64,000 nucleotides of DNA, taken from Cupriavidus plantarum (GTDB taxonomy: Bacteria; Pseudomonadota; Gammaproteobacteria; Burkholderiales; Burkholderiaceae). The notes beneath the pieces are model-generated. The model had not been told where the DNA came from. It did no database searches and was given only the letters and a program-made list of their open reading frames with translations. The position numbers and the translations under genes are program-made. The stretch is taken from assembly GCF_905397285.1 (NCBI RefSeq), contig NZ_CAJPUX010000002.1, positions 930,001 to 994,000 of the forward strand, given 5' to 3'. This document shows positions 16,203 through 25,810 of this stretch, piece after piece; position 1 is the stretch's first letter, and every line of letters starts with the position of its first letter.

Positions 16203-17525
16203 TCAATGCGCCGCCCCGGAGCCGGCTTTCAACCGTGGAAACTGGATCTCGAACTCCGTGAACTCGTGTTCCACCGAGCGGCAGGAGATGGACGCGCCCC
16301 AGCTCTGGAGGACGTCCCTGCAGAAGGCGAGGCCGATGCCCGTGCCCCGATGGGCGGGGTAGGAGAAGAAGGGCTGGAACATGCGCGCGAGGACCTGGGG
16401 CGAGACCCCCGTGGCCGTGTCGCGGAAGAGCACGTAGATGCCATCGGGCCGTCCCTCGCAGCGGATGTGAATGCGGCCCTTGCCCGCGCGCTTGATCGCC
16501 TCCAGCGCGTTCTTGGTGAGATTGGTGATGACGAGCTCGAATAGCTGCGCGTTGCCCATCACGTGCACCGGCTCGCACGACTCGACGGTGACGATCCCCT
16601 CGAATGCGGGTTCGAAGGGAAAGCGTCCGATGCTGGCGCGGATCGAATCCGCGAGTTCGAAGGCGGCTTGCCTGGCGGACTTGGGGTCCTTCGAGTTCGC
16701 CACCAGCAGTTCGATGCTGCCGTTGACATACGCGACGTCCGTCTGCAGTCGCGCCACGGCCTGCAGCAGCGCGTCGCGATAGGCGGAGTTCGCGTCGAGC
16801 GCCATCGGCAGGCGGCCCCGAAGGCCGACCGCGGTCATCGCCAGGCTGGTCAGCGGCGTGCGCAGTTCATGCGCGACCGTCGCGAGGGCCACGGCCATGC
16901 CGCGCCGCTTCTCCTCGACCAGCAACTGGCGGTCGAGCTTGATGACGATGAGCACCGCGATCACGAAGGCGATGATCGGCAGCTGCAGCAGCAACGGCTC
17001 CCACGGAATGCCGGCGAGCGAGTGGCCAGCCAGCAGGAAAAGCCCGAAGGCGCCGGCCGCGCCGGACAGCAGCGATACCGTCGCGAAGACGGAGCTGAAG
17101 TGGTAAAGCACCACCACCGCGATGATGACGGACTCTGCCCACACCAGCGATCCGTGATTTTCCAGATAGAGAAAGATGAAGGCGAACGGCATCCCTACGG
17201 TGATCGCGAACAGCGCGTACATCGGGAGCCAGCGCTTGTGGGACAGCGCCGAGGCGAACAGCAGCGGAGCGAAGAGGACCGTGCAGATCAGGCGCAGCCA
17301 CAGGTTTTCGTAGGGCTGCGGAAAAACGTAGGACCAGATGACGTAGTACAGCGGATGCCCGATGACGCCCAGCGCGCCGACCATCTGGATGCGGCGCAGG
17401 CGTACGACGCTTTCCTCGTCGAGCAGCGTGGAACGCGATGCCCGCTCGAACAAAGCGCGCCATGTATTTTTTACAAGCCGCACCGCATTGGATTCGCCGC
17501 CTGCCTGCTTCCGCGTTGCTTCCAT
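16203..17525 (-). CDS. cqsS: CqsS/LqsS-type membrane sensor histidine kinase
   Basis: 440 residues. An N-terminal cytoplasmic stretch is followed by about six hydrophobic segments (roughly 47-68, 78-94, 101-120, 128-150, 152-168, 176-197), the architecture of the alpha-hydroxyketone sensors CqsS and LqsS. His219 in ATVAHELRTPLTSLAM is the phosphorylation site; the ATPase domain shows an N-box (NLTKNALEAI), DTATGVS and GTGIGLAF. No C-terminal receiver domain, unlike Vibrio CqsS and like Legionella LqsS. It starts 48 bases after a CqsA-type synthase, so it very likely senses that signal. No response regulator lies next to it. Confidence 0.85.
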   Translation of the reverse strand: MEATRKQAGGESNAVRLVKNTWRALFERASRSTLLDEESVVRLRRIQMVGALGVIGHPLYYVIWSYVFPQPYENLWLRLICTVLFAPLLFASALSHKRWLPMYALFAITVGMPFAFIFLYLENHGSLVWAESVIIAVVVLYHFSSVFATVSLLSGAAGAFGLFLLAGHSLAGIPWEPLLLQLPIIAFVIAVLIVIKLDRQLLVEEKRRGMAVALATVAHELRTPLTSLAMTAVGLRGRLPMALDANSAYRDALLQAVARLQTDVAYVNGSIELLVANSKDPKSARQAAFELADSIRASIGRFPFEPAFEGIVTVESCEPVHVMGNAQLFELVITNLTKNALEAIKRAGKGRIHIRCEGRPDGIYVLFRDTATGVSPQVLARMFQPFFSYPAHRGTGIGLAFCRDVLQSWGASISCRSVEHEFTEFEIQFPRLKAGSGAAH

Positions 17526-17573
17526 AGCCAGCTTGTACTCCTTGAGGGATTGTGGCGAGGCTCCGGCTGCGGG

Positions 17574-18824
17574 TCACGATGTGCCGCGGCGCGCCCTGCG
17601 CGTCGACGACCATTCATCGAGCCGGACTTCATCCCGGATCGCCGCCAGCACCGCGACAAGCCGCTCCACTTCGGAGGCCGTGAGTTTCGCATGCAGCGTT
17701 AGTCGCATCAATGCCCTATTTTTGGGGGTGGCGGGCGAGCAGAACACCGCGCCGAAGATTCCATGGCGTTGTAGCGCATTGCGCAAGGCCATCACCTGCG
17801 GCTCCGTTCCCGCTTCGAGCCCGATGATCTGTTCGCTGCCGTCGCTGATGTTGTAGCCCAGCGCGGAGATCGCGGCCCGGACGTCTCGCGTGATGGCATG
17901 CAGCTGCTGGCGGCGGTCCTCCGCCTGCGCGATGAAATCCGTGGCCGCGTCGAACCACGCGATCTCGTGCCGCAGCAGGCCGGAACTGAAAATCGCGGGC
18001 CGCGCTTCCACCGCGAAGAACTCCTTGAACCGGCTCGAGCAGGTGACAAAGCCCGCGCGGCCCGCGAAGGCCTTGGCCAGCGACGCGGTGCGGAAGTGGA
18101 CGCGTTCGGACAGGCCGAGCGCCGGCACCAGTCCGCCGCCCCCGGGGCCATGCGTGCCCAGCGAGTGGGACTCGTCCACGACGATCACGCTCTTCGTGGA
18201 CTCCGCAACCCGGACGAACGCCTCGATCGGCGCCACGCTGCCCGTGGTGCTGTAGACGGAGTCCACCATGATGACGCCGGGGCCGACGCGCTCGATCTGT
18301 CGTTCCGCGTGCGCGAAGTCGTTATGGCGGATCGGCACGGCTTGCGCGCCGGCGGCGCTGATGCCCTCCCACAGGGACGCGTGGGCATTCATGTCGATGT
18401 ATACGGGCACGCCCGGTCCCGCGATGCATTGCACGAGTCCCACGTTCGCCGCCCATCCGGACTGCGCGATGAGGCCATCCTCGGCCTGCATCAGGTCCGC
18501 GAGCTTGCGTTCAAGCCGCTGCTGGGGCGTGTCGCCATGCCGGAACACGGACGACATCAGCAGTTCGGGCTGTTCATCGAGCAGGGCCCGCGCCTGGGCC
18601 TGTACCAGCGCGGGCTCGCCCAGCAGGCACAGATAGTCGTTGCTGCTCAGGTGCAGCGCATCGGGGTCCGGTGTCCGGCCGTGAAGCAAATGGTCACCGC
18701 CCCAGAGTTTTTCCATTCGATCGACGAAATGGGTCTCCATCCGGTCGGCAATCCACGCGGGCAGTGGCGGAGACTGGCAACTGCGGGCGATTGTCGGCGA
18801 TTCTTTGACATCGGCAAACGGCAT
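17574..18824 (-). CDS. cqsA: CqsA/LqsA-type alpha-hydroxyketone autoinducer synthase
   Basis: 416-residue fold-type I PLP enzyme of the alpha-oxoamine synthase group. LHLSSNDYLCLLGEP and SSVFRHGDTPQQRLERKLAD match CqsA/LqsA; the PLP site has Asp217 and His220 in VVDESHSLGTHGPGG and Lys251 in TASLAKAFAGRAGFV. Family members condense an acyl-CoA with S-adenosylmethionine or an amino acid to give CAI-1 or LAI-1 type signals. Distinction from KBL/BioF/HemA rests on the quorum-sensing kinase next door and on the SNDYLCLLG and FRHGDTPQQRLE stretches. CTGGAG precedes the ATG. Upstream lies a 550-base non-coding region with an inverted repeat. Confidence 0.87.
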   Translation of the reverse strand: MPFADVKESPTIARSCQSPPLPAWIADRMETHFVDRMEKLWGGDHLLHGRTPDPDALHLSSNDYLCLLGEPALVQAQARALLDEQPELLMSSVFRHGDTPQQRLERKLADLMQAEDGLIAQSGWAANVGLVQCIAGPGVPVYIDMNAHASLWEGISAAGAQAVPIRHNDFAHAERQIERVGPGVIMVDSVYSTTGSVAPIEAFVRVAESTKSVIVVDESHSLGTHGPGGGGLVPALGLSERVHFRTASLAKAFAGRAGFVTCSSRFKEFFAVEARPAIFSSGLLRHEIAWFDAATDFIAQAEDRRQQLHAITRDVRAAISALGYNISDGSEQIIGLEAGTEPQVMALRNALQRHGIFGAVFCSPATPKNRALMRLTLHAKLTASEVERLVAVLAAIRDEVRLDEWSSTRRARRGTS

Positions 18825-18962
18825 GAAGGATTCTCCAGGGGGTATTGGGCGATAAAAGACACAGACACAACGTTCATGAAAGCTGTTCGAGGCCTACTGC
18901 CAATATCCGCGGCACCCCCCGTCGGTGGGGAGCGGGCCGCCGCGCGATCTGCACAGGTGAAA

Positions 18963-18980
18963 TGTTGTCACGTCACAACA
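18963..18980. promoter_or_regulatory. Inverted repeat in cqsA upstream region
   Basis: TGTTGT-CACGTC-ACAACA: six-base perfect arms, and the whole 18 bases deviate from dyad symmetry in only one pair. Candidate operator for the quorum-sensing synthase. Confidence 0.45.
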
Positions 18981-19336
18981 ATGCCCGCGCGCATTGTCGA
19001 AGGATTGTCAGCGTTCTGCTTGCGATTGCGCGCGGTGGATGCGCGCTGCCGAACGCTTCGCACGTGATGCTGCCGAAATGCCTGCAAAGGGGGCGGCGCC
19101 GGACGGCCGCTCGATGATGGCGGGCCGCGCAGGCCTTGTGAAACAACGGCTACGACGCGACGATGGCTGACATCTACTATATGGCGGCGATGTCGGGGAT
19201 GGGAGGCGCGTGGTGCGGGCGATCGCGGCCCGAGGCTTCGATGGCGTCGATGGCCCAGGGACGTTACGGTCGAATGTTGGCGCTTTCCGCGCTCAGGCGG
19301 CGTGGATCCGGGGTGGATCCTGCCGTGATGTATTGC

Positions 19337-19359
19337 AGCGTGGCGGATGACGCCACGCT
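19337..19359 (-). terminator. Hairpin downstream of SDR gene
   Basis: AGCGTGGCG-GATGA-CGCCACGCT, nine-base perfect stem and five-base loop, 13 bases after the SDR stop. No T-run follows on the minus strand, so it may be a processing or Rho-linked stem rather than a classical terminator. Confidence 0.45.
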
Positions 19360-19372
19360 TGCGGGGGACGCG

Positions 19373-20164
19373 TCAGAGATACTCGACGTTGCCGTCGATG
19401 CTGATGGCCTGGCCGGAGACGTTGCGGCCGGCGGGCGAGGCGAGGAACAGCGCCATGGCGGCGACGTCCTCGGCGGTGACCATGCGGCGAAGCGAAATCT
19501 TGCCCAGGTATTCGCGCTTCATGTCATCGAAGCCGATGCCGCGCTCCTCCGCGCGCGCGGCGATCACGCGATCCATGCGAGGTCCTTCGACCACGCCGGG
19601 GAGGATGGCGTTGACGCGGATGTCGTCGGGACCGAGTTCGATGGCCAGCGACTTCACGAGACCGACGATGGCCCATTTGGTGGCCGCATACGGCGTGCGA
19701 TAGGCATAGCCGAGGCGTCCCGCGACGGACGACATCGCGATGATCGAAGGGGTGTCGGAGGTAGCCTTGAGCAGGGGGACGGCTTTGCGCAGGAACGAGT
19801 GCTGGCTGTTCAGGTTCGTGGTGACGGTCTGCTGCCACTGTTCCGGCGTGATGGCGTCCACCGCGCCGGTCGGCCCCGCGATGCCCGCGTTGTTCACGAG
19901 TACGTCGAGCCCGCCTAGCGCGGCATGGGCGGCGTCGATGATGCGGTCCACCTGCGAGGGGTCCGCCACGTCGGCGACGCCCGCGAAGAGGCGCGGATGC
20001 CGGCTCGCCGCACGGGCAACGGCCTCGGGGTCGATATCGCAGACGTAGACGGACGCTTCCGCTTCCAGAAACGCATCGGCGATCGCCGCGCCGATGCCCG
20101 AGGCGCCGCCCGAGATCAGTACCCGCAGTCCTGCGCGGGGCTTGAGCATGTCGAGGATGGTCAT
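19373..20164 (-). CDS. SDR-family oxidoreductase
   Basis: 263 residues, NAD(P)-dependent. Motifs: SGGASGIG near residue 18, CDID as acidic specificity element (NAD preference likely), LVNNAGIAGP, Ser in MSSVAG and Tyr-x3-Lys in TPYAATKWA. The start is placed at the ATG of MTILDMLK because the upstream 28 codons of the open frame are a GGLPVGG-type translation of a 15-bp repeat. It follows another SDR and shares its direction with the MFS carrier and beta-keto acid cleavage enzyme, so one catabolic operon from 23.5 to 19.4 kb is likely. Confidence 0.88.
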   Translation of the reverse strand: MTILDMLKPRAGLRVLISGGASGIGAAIADAFLEAEASVYVCDIDPEAVARAASRHPRLFAGVADVADPSQVDRIIDAAHAALGGLDVLVNNAGIAGPTGAVDAITPEQWQQTVTTNLNSQHSFLRKAVPLLKATSDTPSIIAMSSVAGRLGYAYRTPYAATKWAIVGLVKSLAIELGPDDIRVNAILPGVVEGPRMDRVIAARAEERGIGFDDMKREYLGKISLRRMVTAEDVAAMALFLASPAGRNVSGQAISIDGNVEYL

Positions 20165-20194
20165 GTGTTGGTCATGTCGTTGAAGGAATGAGAG

Positions 20195-20239
20195 CCCACC
20201 CACAGGGAGTCCACCCAGAGGGAGCCCACCCACAGGGAG
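20195..20239. repeat. 15-bp tandem repeat between two SDR genes
   Basis: CCCACCCACAGGGAG, TCCACCCAGAGGGAG, CCCACCCACAGGGAG. It lies between the stop of one SDR gene and the start of the next, placing a multiple-of-three insertion in the intercistronic gap. Confidence 0.85.
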
Positions 20240-20255
20240 CACTCCCACCGGCGCG

Positions 20256-20996
20256 TTACAACGTCATCCCGCCCGACACCTCGATGACCGCGCCGTTGAC
20301 ATAGCTCGCCTCGTCGCTCGCGAGGAACGCATACACGTTGGCAATCTCCTCCGGCTGGCCGAGGCGTCGCAGCGGGACGTCCGCGCGCATTCTGCCGAGG
20401 ACGTCCTCGGGAATCGTGCCGAGAATGGGGGTTTCGATGAAGCCCGGGGCCACCGCGTTCACGCGGATGCCTTTGGGCCCGAGTTCGCGGCTCCAGGTCT
20501 TGGTGAAACCGATGACGCCGAACTTGGCGGCCGCGTAGTTGGTCTGGCCATAGTTGCCATACACGCCCACCACCGAGCTCGCGTTCAGGATCACGCCCGC
20601 GCGTTGATCGATCATTGGATCGACCACCGCCTGCGCCACATGAAAGACCGCGCGCAGGTTCACGTCGATGACGTCGTCGAACTGCTGCGACGTCATCTTC
20701 TGCAGCCGCGCATCGCGCGTGATGCCCGCGTTGTTGACGAGCACGTCGATGCGCCGCCAGCGCGCCAGCACGTCCGCCACCATGGCGTCCACCGCATCGC
20801 GGTTCGTGACGTCCACGGTGTAACCGTGCGCCTCCACGCCCGCCGCGCGGCAGGCGTCGACGACCGAGGCCACGGCCCCCGGATTCACGTCGCACACGGC
20901 CACGGCGGCGCCCTCGCGAGCGAACTTGAGCGCGGTTGCGGCGCCGATGCCCTGGCCCGCGCCCGTGATGATGGCTACCTTGCTGCTGAGTCTCAT
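20256..20996 (-). CDS. SDR-family oxidoreductase, FabG-like
   Basis: 246 residues with the textbook pattern TGAGQGIG (11-18), [25 protein letters not shown] and a C-terminal [14 protein letters not shown]. The [14 protein letters not shown] and [10 protein letters not shown] stretches are typical of 3-oxoacyl-(ACP/CoA) reductases. Context (MFS carrier, beta-keto acid cleavage enzyme, second SDR) points to a catabolic hydroxyacid or hydroxyacyl-CoA substrate rather than fatty acid synthesis. Confidence 0.9.
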   Translation of the reverse strand: MRLSSKVAIITGAGQGIGAATALKFAREGAAVAVCDVNPGAVASVVDACRAAGVEAHGYTVDVTNRDAVDAMVADVLARWRRIDVLVNNAGITRDARLQKMTSQQFDDVIDVNLRAVFHVAQAVVDPMIDQRAGVILNASSVVGVYGNYGQTNYAAAKFGVIGFTKTWSRELGPKGIRVNAVAPGFIETPILGTIPEDVLGRMRADVPLRRLGQPEEIANVYAFLASDEASYVNGAVIEVSGGMTL

Positions 20997-21033
20997 GAAA
21001 CAGGATGGTTGTTGTTGTAGGGGAGAACAGATA

Positions 21034-22389
21034 TTACGCTCGCGCGGGCCGATCGCGCGACAGATCGCCCGCGCCGCGGGTGCGACCGGAACCCGTCTCG
21101 TTGTCGATGGCCCGCGCCAGCAGGGGCACGATCAGCAGACCGAGCACCGCGGCACCGATGATGACCGCGAAGCCCGATGCGCTGCGCCCCGTGGCGGCCT
21201 CGGCCATGCCGAACAGATACGGCCCCGCGAAACCTCCCAGCAGGCCGATCGTGTTGATGAACGCGAGCCCGGCCGCGGCATGAATGCCCTGCAGGCGCTT
21301 CATCGCAATGGTCCAGTAGGAAGGCAGCACACCGCCGCCGAAGAACGCCGTGCCCGCGAGCAGGACGATCTGCAGCGTCTGGTTCGACGTGAGCAGAATG
21401 CCCGCCGCCGTGAGCGCGGAGCCCGCCGTCAGCACCCACAGGAACTTGCAGTCGGACTGCGTGCGGCGATGAATACGCGGCAGCGTCAGCACGCCGAGCA
21501 GAAAGCCGATGCCCACGCTGCCCGATAGCAGGCCAATGACCAGCGGCGACGTGACATGCATCTGCTGGATGATCGCCGGCGTGAAGAAGACGAGGCCGAC
21601 GAACGCCACCTGGTTCAGGAAGTAGATCAGCCCGATCAGCACCGTGGTGGGCCGCTTGAGCGCCGCCATCCAGTGCGCCGAGGTCAGCCGCGCATGATCC
21701 TCGATGACCGCGCGGTCCGTCAGCGCCTGCGCCTCGTCGCGCGACAGCCAGCGCGCGTCCGATGGCCGCTCCGGCAGCTTGTAGTACAGCAGGATGCCGA
21801 CGAAGATCGTGGGCAGGCCCTCGATCAGGAACATCCACTGCCAGCCATGCAGGCCGCCGATGCCATCCATCTGCATCAGCGCGCCGCCGATCGGATTGCC
21901 GATGACGAGCGCGATGGCGGGCGCCGTGTAGATCCAGCCGACGGCAACGGGCCGGTCCTTCGGCGCGAACCACATCGTCACCATGTACATCAGTGCCGGA
22001 AACAGACCGGACTCGGCAATGCCCAGCAGCACGCGCAGCACGTAGAAGGACCACTCTCCCTGCACGAACATCATGCCCGCGGACAACGCGCCCCACGTCA
22101 CCGCGATGCGCGCGATCCAGCGGCGCGGCCCCACGCGATGGGCGATGAGGTTGCTGGGCACTTCGAGCAGCGCATAGCCGATGAAGAAGATACCCGCGCC
22201 CAGCCCATAGATCGCGGCCGTGATGCCAAGGTCGTGCGACAGTTGCACCTTTGCGAGCGCGACGTTGGTGCGGTCGAGATACGACATGAAATAGATCGCG
22301 CACATCAGCGGGATGAGATACCGCATGGCCTTGCGCGTGGCCTCGTCATGCGTCGCGTCGCTGGCCGATTCGAACGAAGGGGTCACCAT
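21034..22389 (-). CDS. MFS transporter, anion:cation symporter (phthalate/tartrate-type)
   Basis: 451 residues and about 12 membrane helices. The ACS-family start [55 protein letters not shown] and the second-half [12 protein letters not shown] are diagnostic. Imports organic anions with protons in family members. GGAGACAAACC precedes the ATG. The C-terminal tail is Arg-rich and short. It sits 44 bases after the beta-keto acid cleavage gene and before two SDRs, so it probably brings in their substrate. Confidence 0.9.
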   Translation of the reverse strand: MVTPSFESASDATHDEATRKAMRYLIPLMCAIYFMSYLDRTNVALAKVQLSHDLGITAAIYGLGAGIFFIGYALLEVPSNLIAHRVGPRRWIARIAVTWGALSAGMMFVQGEWSFYVLRVLLGIAESGLFPALMYMVTMWFAPKDRPVAVGWIYTAPAIALVIGNPIGGALMQMDGIGGLHGWQWMFLIEGLPTIFVGILLYYKLPERPSDARWLSRDEAQALTDRAVIEDHARLTSAHWMAALKRPTTVLIGLIYFLNQVAFVGLVFFTPAIIQQMHVTSPLVIGLLSGSVGIGFLLGVLTLPRIHRRTQSDCKFLWVLTAGSALTAAGILLTSNQTLQIVLLAGTAFFGGGVLPSYWTIAMKRLQGIHAAAGLAFINTIGLLGGFAGPYLFGMAEAATGRSASGFAVIIGAAVLGLLIVPLLARAIDNETGSGRTRGAGDLSRDRPARA

Positions 22390-22433
22390 GGTTTGTCTCC
22401 GGATGGTTATCGTTGTGGCTATCGTTGTGAGGT

Positions 22434-23483
22434 TCAGAACGTCACGTTGGCCGCGCCCTTGAGCCCGAGCATCTCGCGTGCTTCGTCGGGCGTGGCGATC
22501 TCGAACGACAGCTCTTCGAGGATGCGGCGGATCTTGCCGACCTGCTCGGCGTTGCTGCGCGCCTTGACACCCTTGGACAGGTACACGCTGTCTTCGAGTC
22601 CCACTCGCACATTGCCGCCAAGGATCGCGGCCATCGTGACGAGCGGCATCTGGTGCCGCCCGGCGCCGAGCACCGAGAAGTGATAGTTCTCGCGGCCGAA
22701 CAGGCGGTCCGCGGTGTTGCGCATGACGACGAGGTTCTCGGGATCGGGACCGAGGCCGCCGAGAATGCCAAGCACTGTCTGGATGAAGAACGGCGGCTTG
22801 ACGAGCCCCAGCTGCATGAAATGCGCGAGGTTGTAGAGGTGGCCCACGTCGTAGCACTCGAACTCGAAGCGCGTGCCGTGATCCGCGAACTCGGTGAGGA
22901 TGTTGCGGATGTCCCGGAAGGTGTTGCGGAAGATCATGTCCTCCATGCCTTCGAGGTATTCCTTCTCCCAGCCAAAGCGCCAGCCGTCCTCGCGCTCGAT
23001 TTTCGGCGCGATGGGATGCAGCGAGAAGTTCATCGAGCCCATGTTGAGCGAGCACATCTCGGGACGCGCGACGCGCGGGTAAGCGAGGCGCTCGTCCAGC
23101 GTCATGCGCGTGCTGCCACCGGTGGTGATGTTGATGACCGCATTCGTCGCGCGCACGATCTCGGGCACGAACTCGCGGAAAACGGCCGGGTCGGGCGTGG
23201 GCCGGCCATCGACGGGGTTTCGCGCGTGGAGGTGGAGGATGGCGGCCCCGGCCTGCGCGGCCTCGATGGCCTGCGAGGCGATGTCCGCGGGCGTCAGCGG
23301 CAGGTACGGCGACATCGACGGCACGTGCGCGGAGCCGGTGACGGCGCAGGAAATGATGACTTTCCGGGAGTCGGAACGCTTGGGGGAGGGTGTCACGGCA
23401 GGTGTCTCGGTATCTGGCTTATAGGGCTCGGGCGAGCTTGTGGAGGGGATGATAGTTCGATAGGATGCCCGGCGTAAGGTCAT
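22434..23483 (-). CDS. Beta-keto acid cleavage enzyme (BKACE, Kce-like)
   Basis: 349 residues, zinc-dependent condensation of a beta-keto acid with acetyl-CoA to give acetoacetate and a new acyl-CoA (family knowledge). VIISCAVTGSAHVPSMSPYLPLTP, the zinc site in AAILHLHARNPVDGRP, INITTGGST, FECYDVGHL and GGNVRVGLEDS are present. The first 40 residues before KVIISC are atypically long; a GTG at 23396 would give a family-sized enzyme and a normal divergent promoter. Divergent from an AraC regulator. Confidence 0.9.
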   Translation of the reverse strand: MTLRRASYRTIIPSTSSPEPYKPDTETPAVTPSPKRSDSRKVIISCAVTGSAHVPSMSPYLPLTPADIASQAIEAAQAGAAILHLHARNPVDGRPTPDPAVFREFVPEIVRATNAVINITTGGSTRMTLDERLAYPRVARPEMCSLNMGSMNFSLHPIAPKIEREDGWRFGWEKEYLEGMEDMIFRNTFRDIRNILTEFADHGTRFEFECYDVGHLYNLAHFMQLGLVKPPFFIQTVLGILGGLGPDPENLVVMRNTADRLFGRENYHFSVLGAGRHQMPLVTMAAILGGNVRVGLEDSVYLSKGVKARSNAEQVGKIRRILEELSFEIATPDEAREMLGLKGAANVTF

Positions 23484-23485
23484 TT

Positions 23486-23536
23486 CCGGACACGCTCATG
23501 TCCAAATAGGACAGATTTGAGGGGGCGTTGTCCGGG
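23486..23536. promoter_or_regulatory. Repeated TGTCC operator elements in BKACE/AraC gap
   Basis: TGTCC-AAATA-GGACA (23499-23513) is a palindrome with five-base arms. It is flanked by CCGGACA at 23486-23492 and TGTCCGG at 23530-23536, an inverted pair, so four TGTCC half-sites lie within 51 bases. Candidate AraC-type site. Confidence 0.5.
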
Positions 23537-23562
23537 GTGCCAGCCTGAAACAGGAGACACCC

Positions 23563-24585
23563 GTGCCGCCGAGATTTCCGCTGCACAACGAGCGCATCCA
23601 TGCGCCGTACAAGATTGCCGCGCTGGTGGAAGTGCTGGCCGAGCAGGGCATCGCGCCCGAAGACAGCCTTCGCGGCACCGGGCTCGCACCGGAGGCTCTG
23701 ACGGACACGTCGTTGCTGACGTCCGTGCGGCAGTACATCGCGGTGTGCCGCAATGCGCTGGCGTTATCCCACGATCCCGCCACGCCGTTCGTGGTCGGCG
23801 GGCGGCTGCATCTGGCGGCCTACGGGATGTATGGGTATGCGCTGATGTCCTGCCTGTCGCTGCGGGATTATTTCCGGCTCGGCGTCAAATACCATAGGCT
23901 CGCCACGCCGACGGTGACGATCGAATGGACGGAGTATCCGGACCGCATCGTGTGGACGTTTCCCGATGCGATGGTCGCCATCGCGTCGGACGAACTGCGG
24001 CGGTTCCTGATCGAGCAGCAGTTCACGCAGCATGCCACCCATCTGCAGGACGTTGCCGGCCAGCGTTGCCCGCCCGTGCTCGCGCGCTTCGTTCACGCGC
24101 CGCCCGCGCATGCGGCGTTGTACGAGCAGTACCTCGGTTGCCCCTGCGAATTCGGGCAGCCTGCGTACGAGCTCATCTACGACAGCGCCATCCTTGGACA
24201 GAAGCCGCAGCTCGCGCACCGGCATTCGGCCGCGCTGATTCAGGAAACGTGCGACCGGCTTGTCGGGGAAGCAAAGACGTCGAGCGGGGTATCGGGCGAG
24301 GTCTATCAGATCCTGATGCGCGAGCCTGGGGTGTTTCCGGGCATGGATGCCGTGGCGGATGCGCTTGGCATGACGAGCCGCACGCTGCGGCGGCATCTGG
24401 CCGCCGAGGATACGTCGTTCGGCGCGATTCTTGACGACGTGCGGTTCTCGCTAGCCACCGAGTATCTGAAGACCACACGTATGAGCACGGACGACATCGC
24501 GCTGCTGCTCGGCTTCAGCGATGGCGCGAATTTCCGCCGGGCGTTCAAGCGATGGAAGGAAACCGAGGCCGCCCGCCTCGGTTGA
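23563..24585 (+). CDS. AraC-family transcriptional regulator (OruR/ArgR-like, arabinose-binding-domain type)
   Basis: 340 residues. The N-terminal ligand domain (about 15-230) begins YKIAALVEVLAEQGIAPED, typical of the AraC_binding_2/Arabinose_bd subgroup; the double HTH at the C-terminus reads MDAVADALGMTSRTLRRHLAAEDTSF and STDDIALLLGFSDGANFRRAFKRW. GTG start after CAGGAGACACCC. Its divergent placement next to BKACE and repeated TGTCC half-sites in the gap suggest it activates that operon. Confidence 0.9.
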   Translation: MPPRFPLHNERIHAPYKIAALVEVLAEQGIAPEDSLRGTGLAPEALTDTSLLTSVRQYIAVCRNALALSHDPATPFVVGGRLHLAAYGMYGYALMSCLSLRDYFRLGVKYHRLATPTVTIEWTEYPDRIVWTFPDAMVAIASDELRRFLIEQQFTQHATHLQDVAGQRCPPVLARFVHAPPAHAALYEQYLGCPCEFGQPAYELIYDSAILGQKPQLAHRHSAALIQETCDRLVGEAKTSSGVSGEVYQILMREPGVFPGMDAVADALGMTSRTLRRHLAAEDTSFGAILDDVRFSLATEYLKTTRMSTDDIALLLGFSDGANFRRAFKRWKETEAARLG

Positions 24586-24589
24586 CGAC

Positions 24590-25810
24590 TCAGGTCGCCA
24601 GCCGCGGCGCCTGCGTCCGCGAGGCGAATGCGAACGCGATCTGCATGGCGCCAACGCACAAGCCCATCGCCGCGCCGACCTTCCATGCCGTGTCGTAGTT
24701 GCGCGCAAGCTCGTACAGCCAGCCGCCGCCGAACGCGCCGATGAAGCTGCCGATCTGATGGCTGAAGAAGGCCACGCCGGCGATCATCGCCTGCCAGCGC
24801 AGGCCGAACGTCTGCGCGATCCAGCCCTGCACGAGCGGCGACACGCCGAGCCACAGGAAGCCCATCACCGATGCGAAGATCATCGTCGTCTCGGGCGTCG
24901 GCGACACGTGGAAGTACCAGACGAAGCCCAGCGAGCGCAGGATGTAGATGCAGCCCAGCAGATGCAGCTTGTTGACGCGGCCGCCGGCCCAGCCGAAGAA
25001 CAGGCTGCCGAGCACGTTGAAGCCGCCGATCAGACCCAGCGCCTTGGCGGAGAGCATCGGGTCCATGCCGCAGAGATCGAGGTAGGCCGGCAGGTGCGTG
25101 GTCAGGAAGACCAGTTGCATGCCGCAGACCGTATAGGCCAGCGCCATGACGACAAACGGCGGATGGCGCAGCGCGCTCGTCAGCGCGTGACGGCCGGATT
25201 GTTCGACCGGGGCATGCGTGGGCGTGGCCTGACGCAGGGTATCGACGCGCCCGGCCGTCCACGCCGCGGGCAACATGATCAGCGCGAGGATGACGAACGA
25301 AGCGACACCGAGCCGCCAGCCCCATCCCTGCGAGATCGCCTGCCCGAGCGGCGCGGCAATCATCGCGCCGAGCGAGCCGCAGGCCGACACGAAGCCAAGC
25401 ACGAGGCTGCGGACATGCGGTGGCACCGCATGGGACGCGGCGGCCATCGACATCGCCGTGCCCGTGGTCGCCATGGCGGCGCCGATCAGCAGGCCGGCGC
25501 CGAGGATCACGGTCCAGAGTCCCTGCGAGGTCGCCAGCAGGAGCAGGCCGACGAGGTACAGCAGCGACCCGCCGATCATCAACGGCCGAAACCCCACGCG
25601 CACGGCGAACGCCCCCGCGAATGGCTGCAGCAAGCCCCACGTGAGGTTCTGCACGGCGACGGCGATCGTGAAGTCGCCCACGGAAATGCCGATGTCGCGC
25701 GTGAGCGGCGGGACGAAGATCCCCAGGCTCTGGCGCAATCCCATGGCGAGGGACAGCATGACGGACGCGCCGACGAGGATCGGCAGCGCGGAACGCAAGG
25801 GGTTGGACAT
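24590..25810 (-). CDS. MFS transporter (OFA/CynX-like)
   Basis: 406 residues and about 12 helices: LPILVGASVMLSLAMGLRQSLGIF, then NLTWGLLQPFAGAFAVRVGFRP (motif A region) and a second half starting HPPFVVMALAYTVCGMQLVFL. The start at MSNPLRSALP is preferred over an upstream ATG because the membrane part begins there. It converges on araC with four bases between stops. Substrate unknown; relatives move small organic anions or act as exporters. Confidence 0.85.
   Translation of the reverse strand: MSNPLRSALPILVGASVMLSLAMGLRQSLGIFVPPLTRDIGISVGDFTIAVAVQNLTWGLLQPFAGAFAVRVGFRPLMIGGSLLYLVGLLLLATSQGLWTVILGAGLLIGAAMATTGTAMSMAAASHAVPPHVRSLVLGFVSACGSLGAMIAAPLGQAISQGWGWRLGVASFVILALIMLPAAWTAGRVDTLRQATPTHAPVEQSGRHALTSALRHPPFVVMALAYTVCGMQLVFLTTHLPAYLDLCGMDPMLSAKALGLIGGFNVLGSLFFGWAGGRVNKLHLLGCIYILRSLGFVWYFHVSPTPETTMIFASVMGFLWLGVSPLVQGWIAQTFGLRWQAMIAGVAFFSHQIGSFIGAFGGGWLYELARNYDTAWKVGAAMGLCVGAMQIAFAFASRTQAPRLAT

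Larger units (their letters stand above)
18825..19372. other. Long intergenic region upstream of the autoinducer synthase
   Basis: No gene with family-like features on either strand. It holds an inverted repeat (18963-18980) 139 bases before the cqsA start and a hairpin (19337-19359) just after the SDR stop. The length suggests a regulated cqsA promoter. Confidence 0.5.

Noticed and set aside
16563-17702. Long plus-strand frame opposite the sensor kinase
   Set aside because: Composition is RQDE-rich shadow coding; no motif, and kinase motifs are on the minus strand.
19163-19918. Plus-strand frame in the cqsA/SDR gap running into the SDR
   Set aside because: No ribosome site or domain, and most of it is antisense to the SDR gene.
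22390-23055. N-terminal extension of the MFS carrier giving a 673-residue protein
   Set aside because: The extension is an antiparallel-frame read of the BKACE gene; the carrier has its own ATG and ribosome site at 22389.
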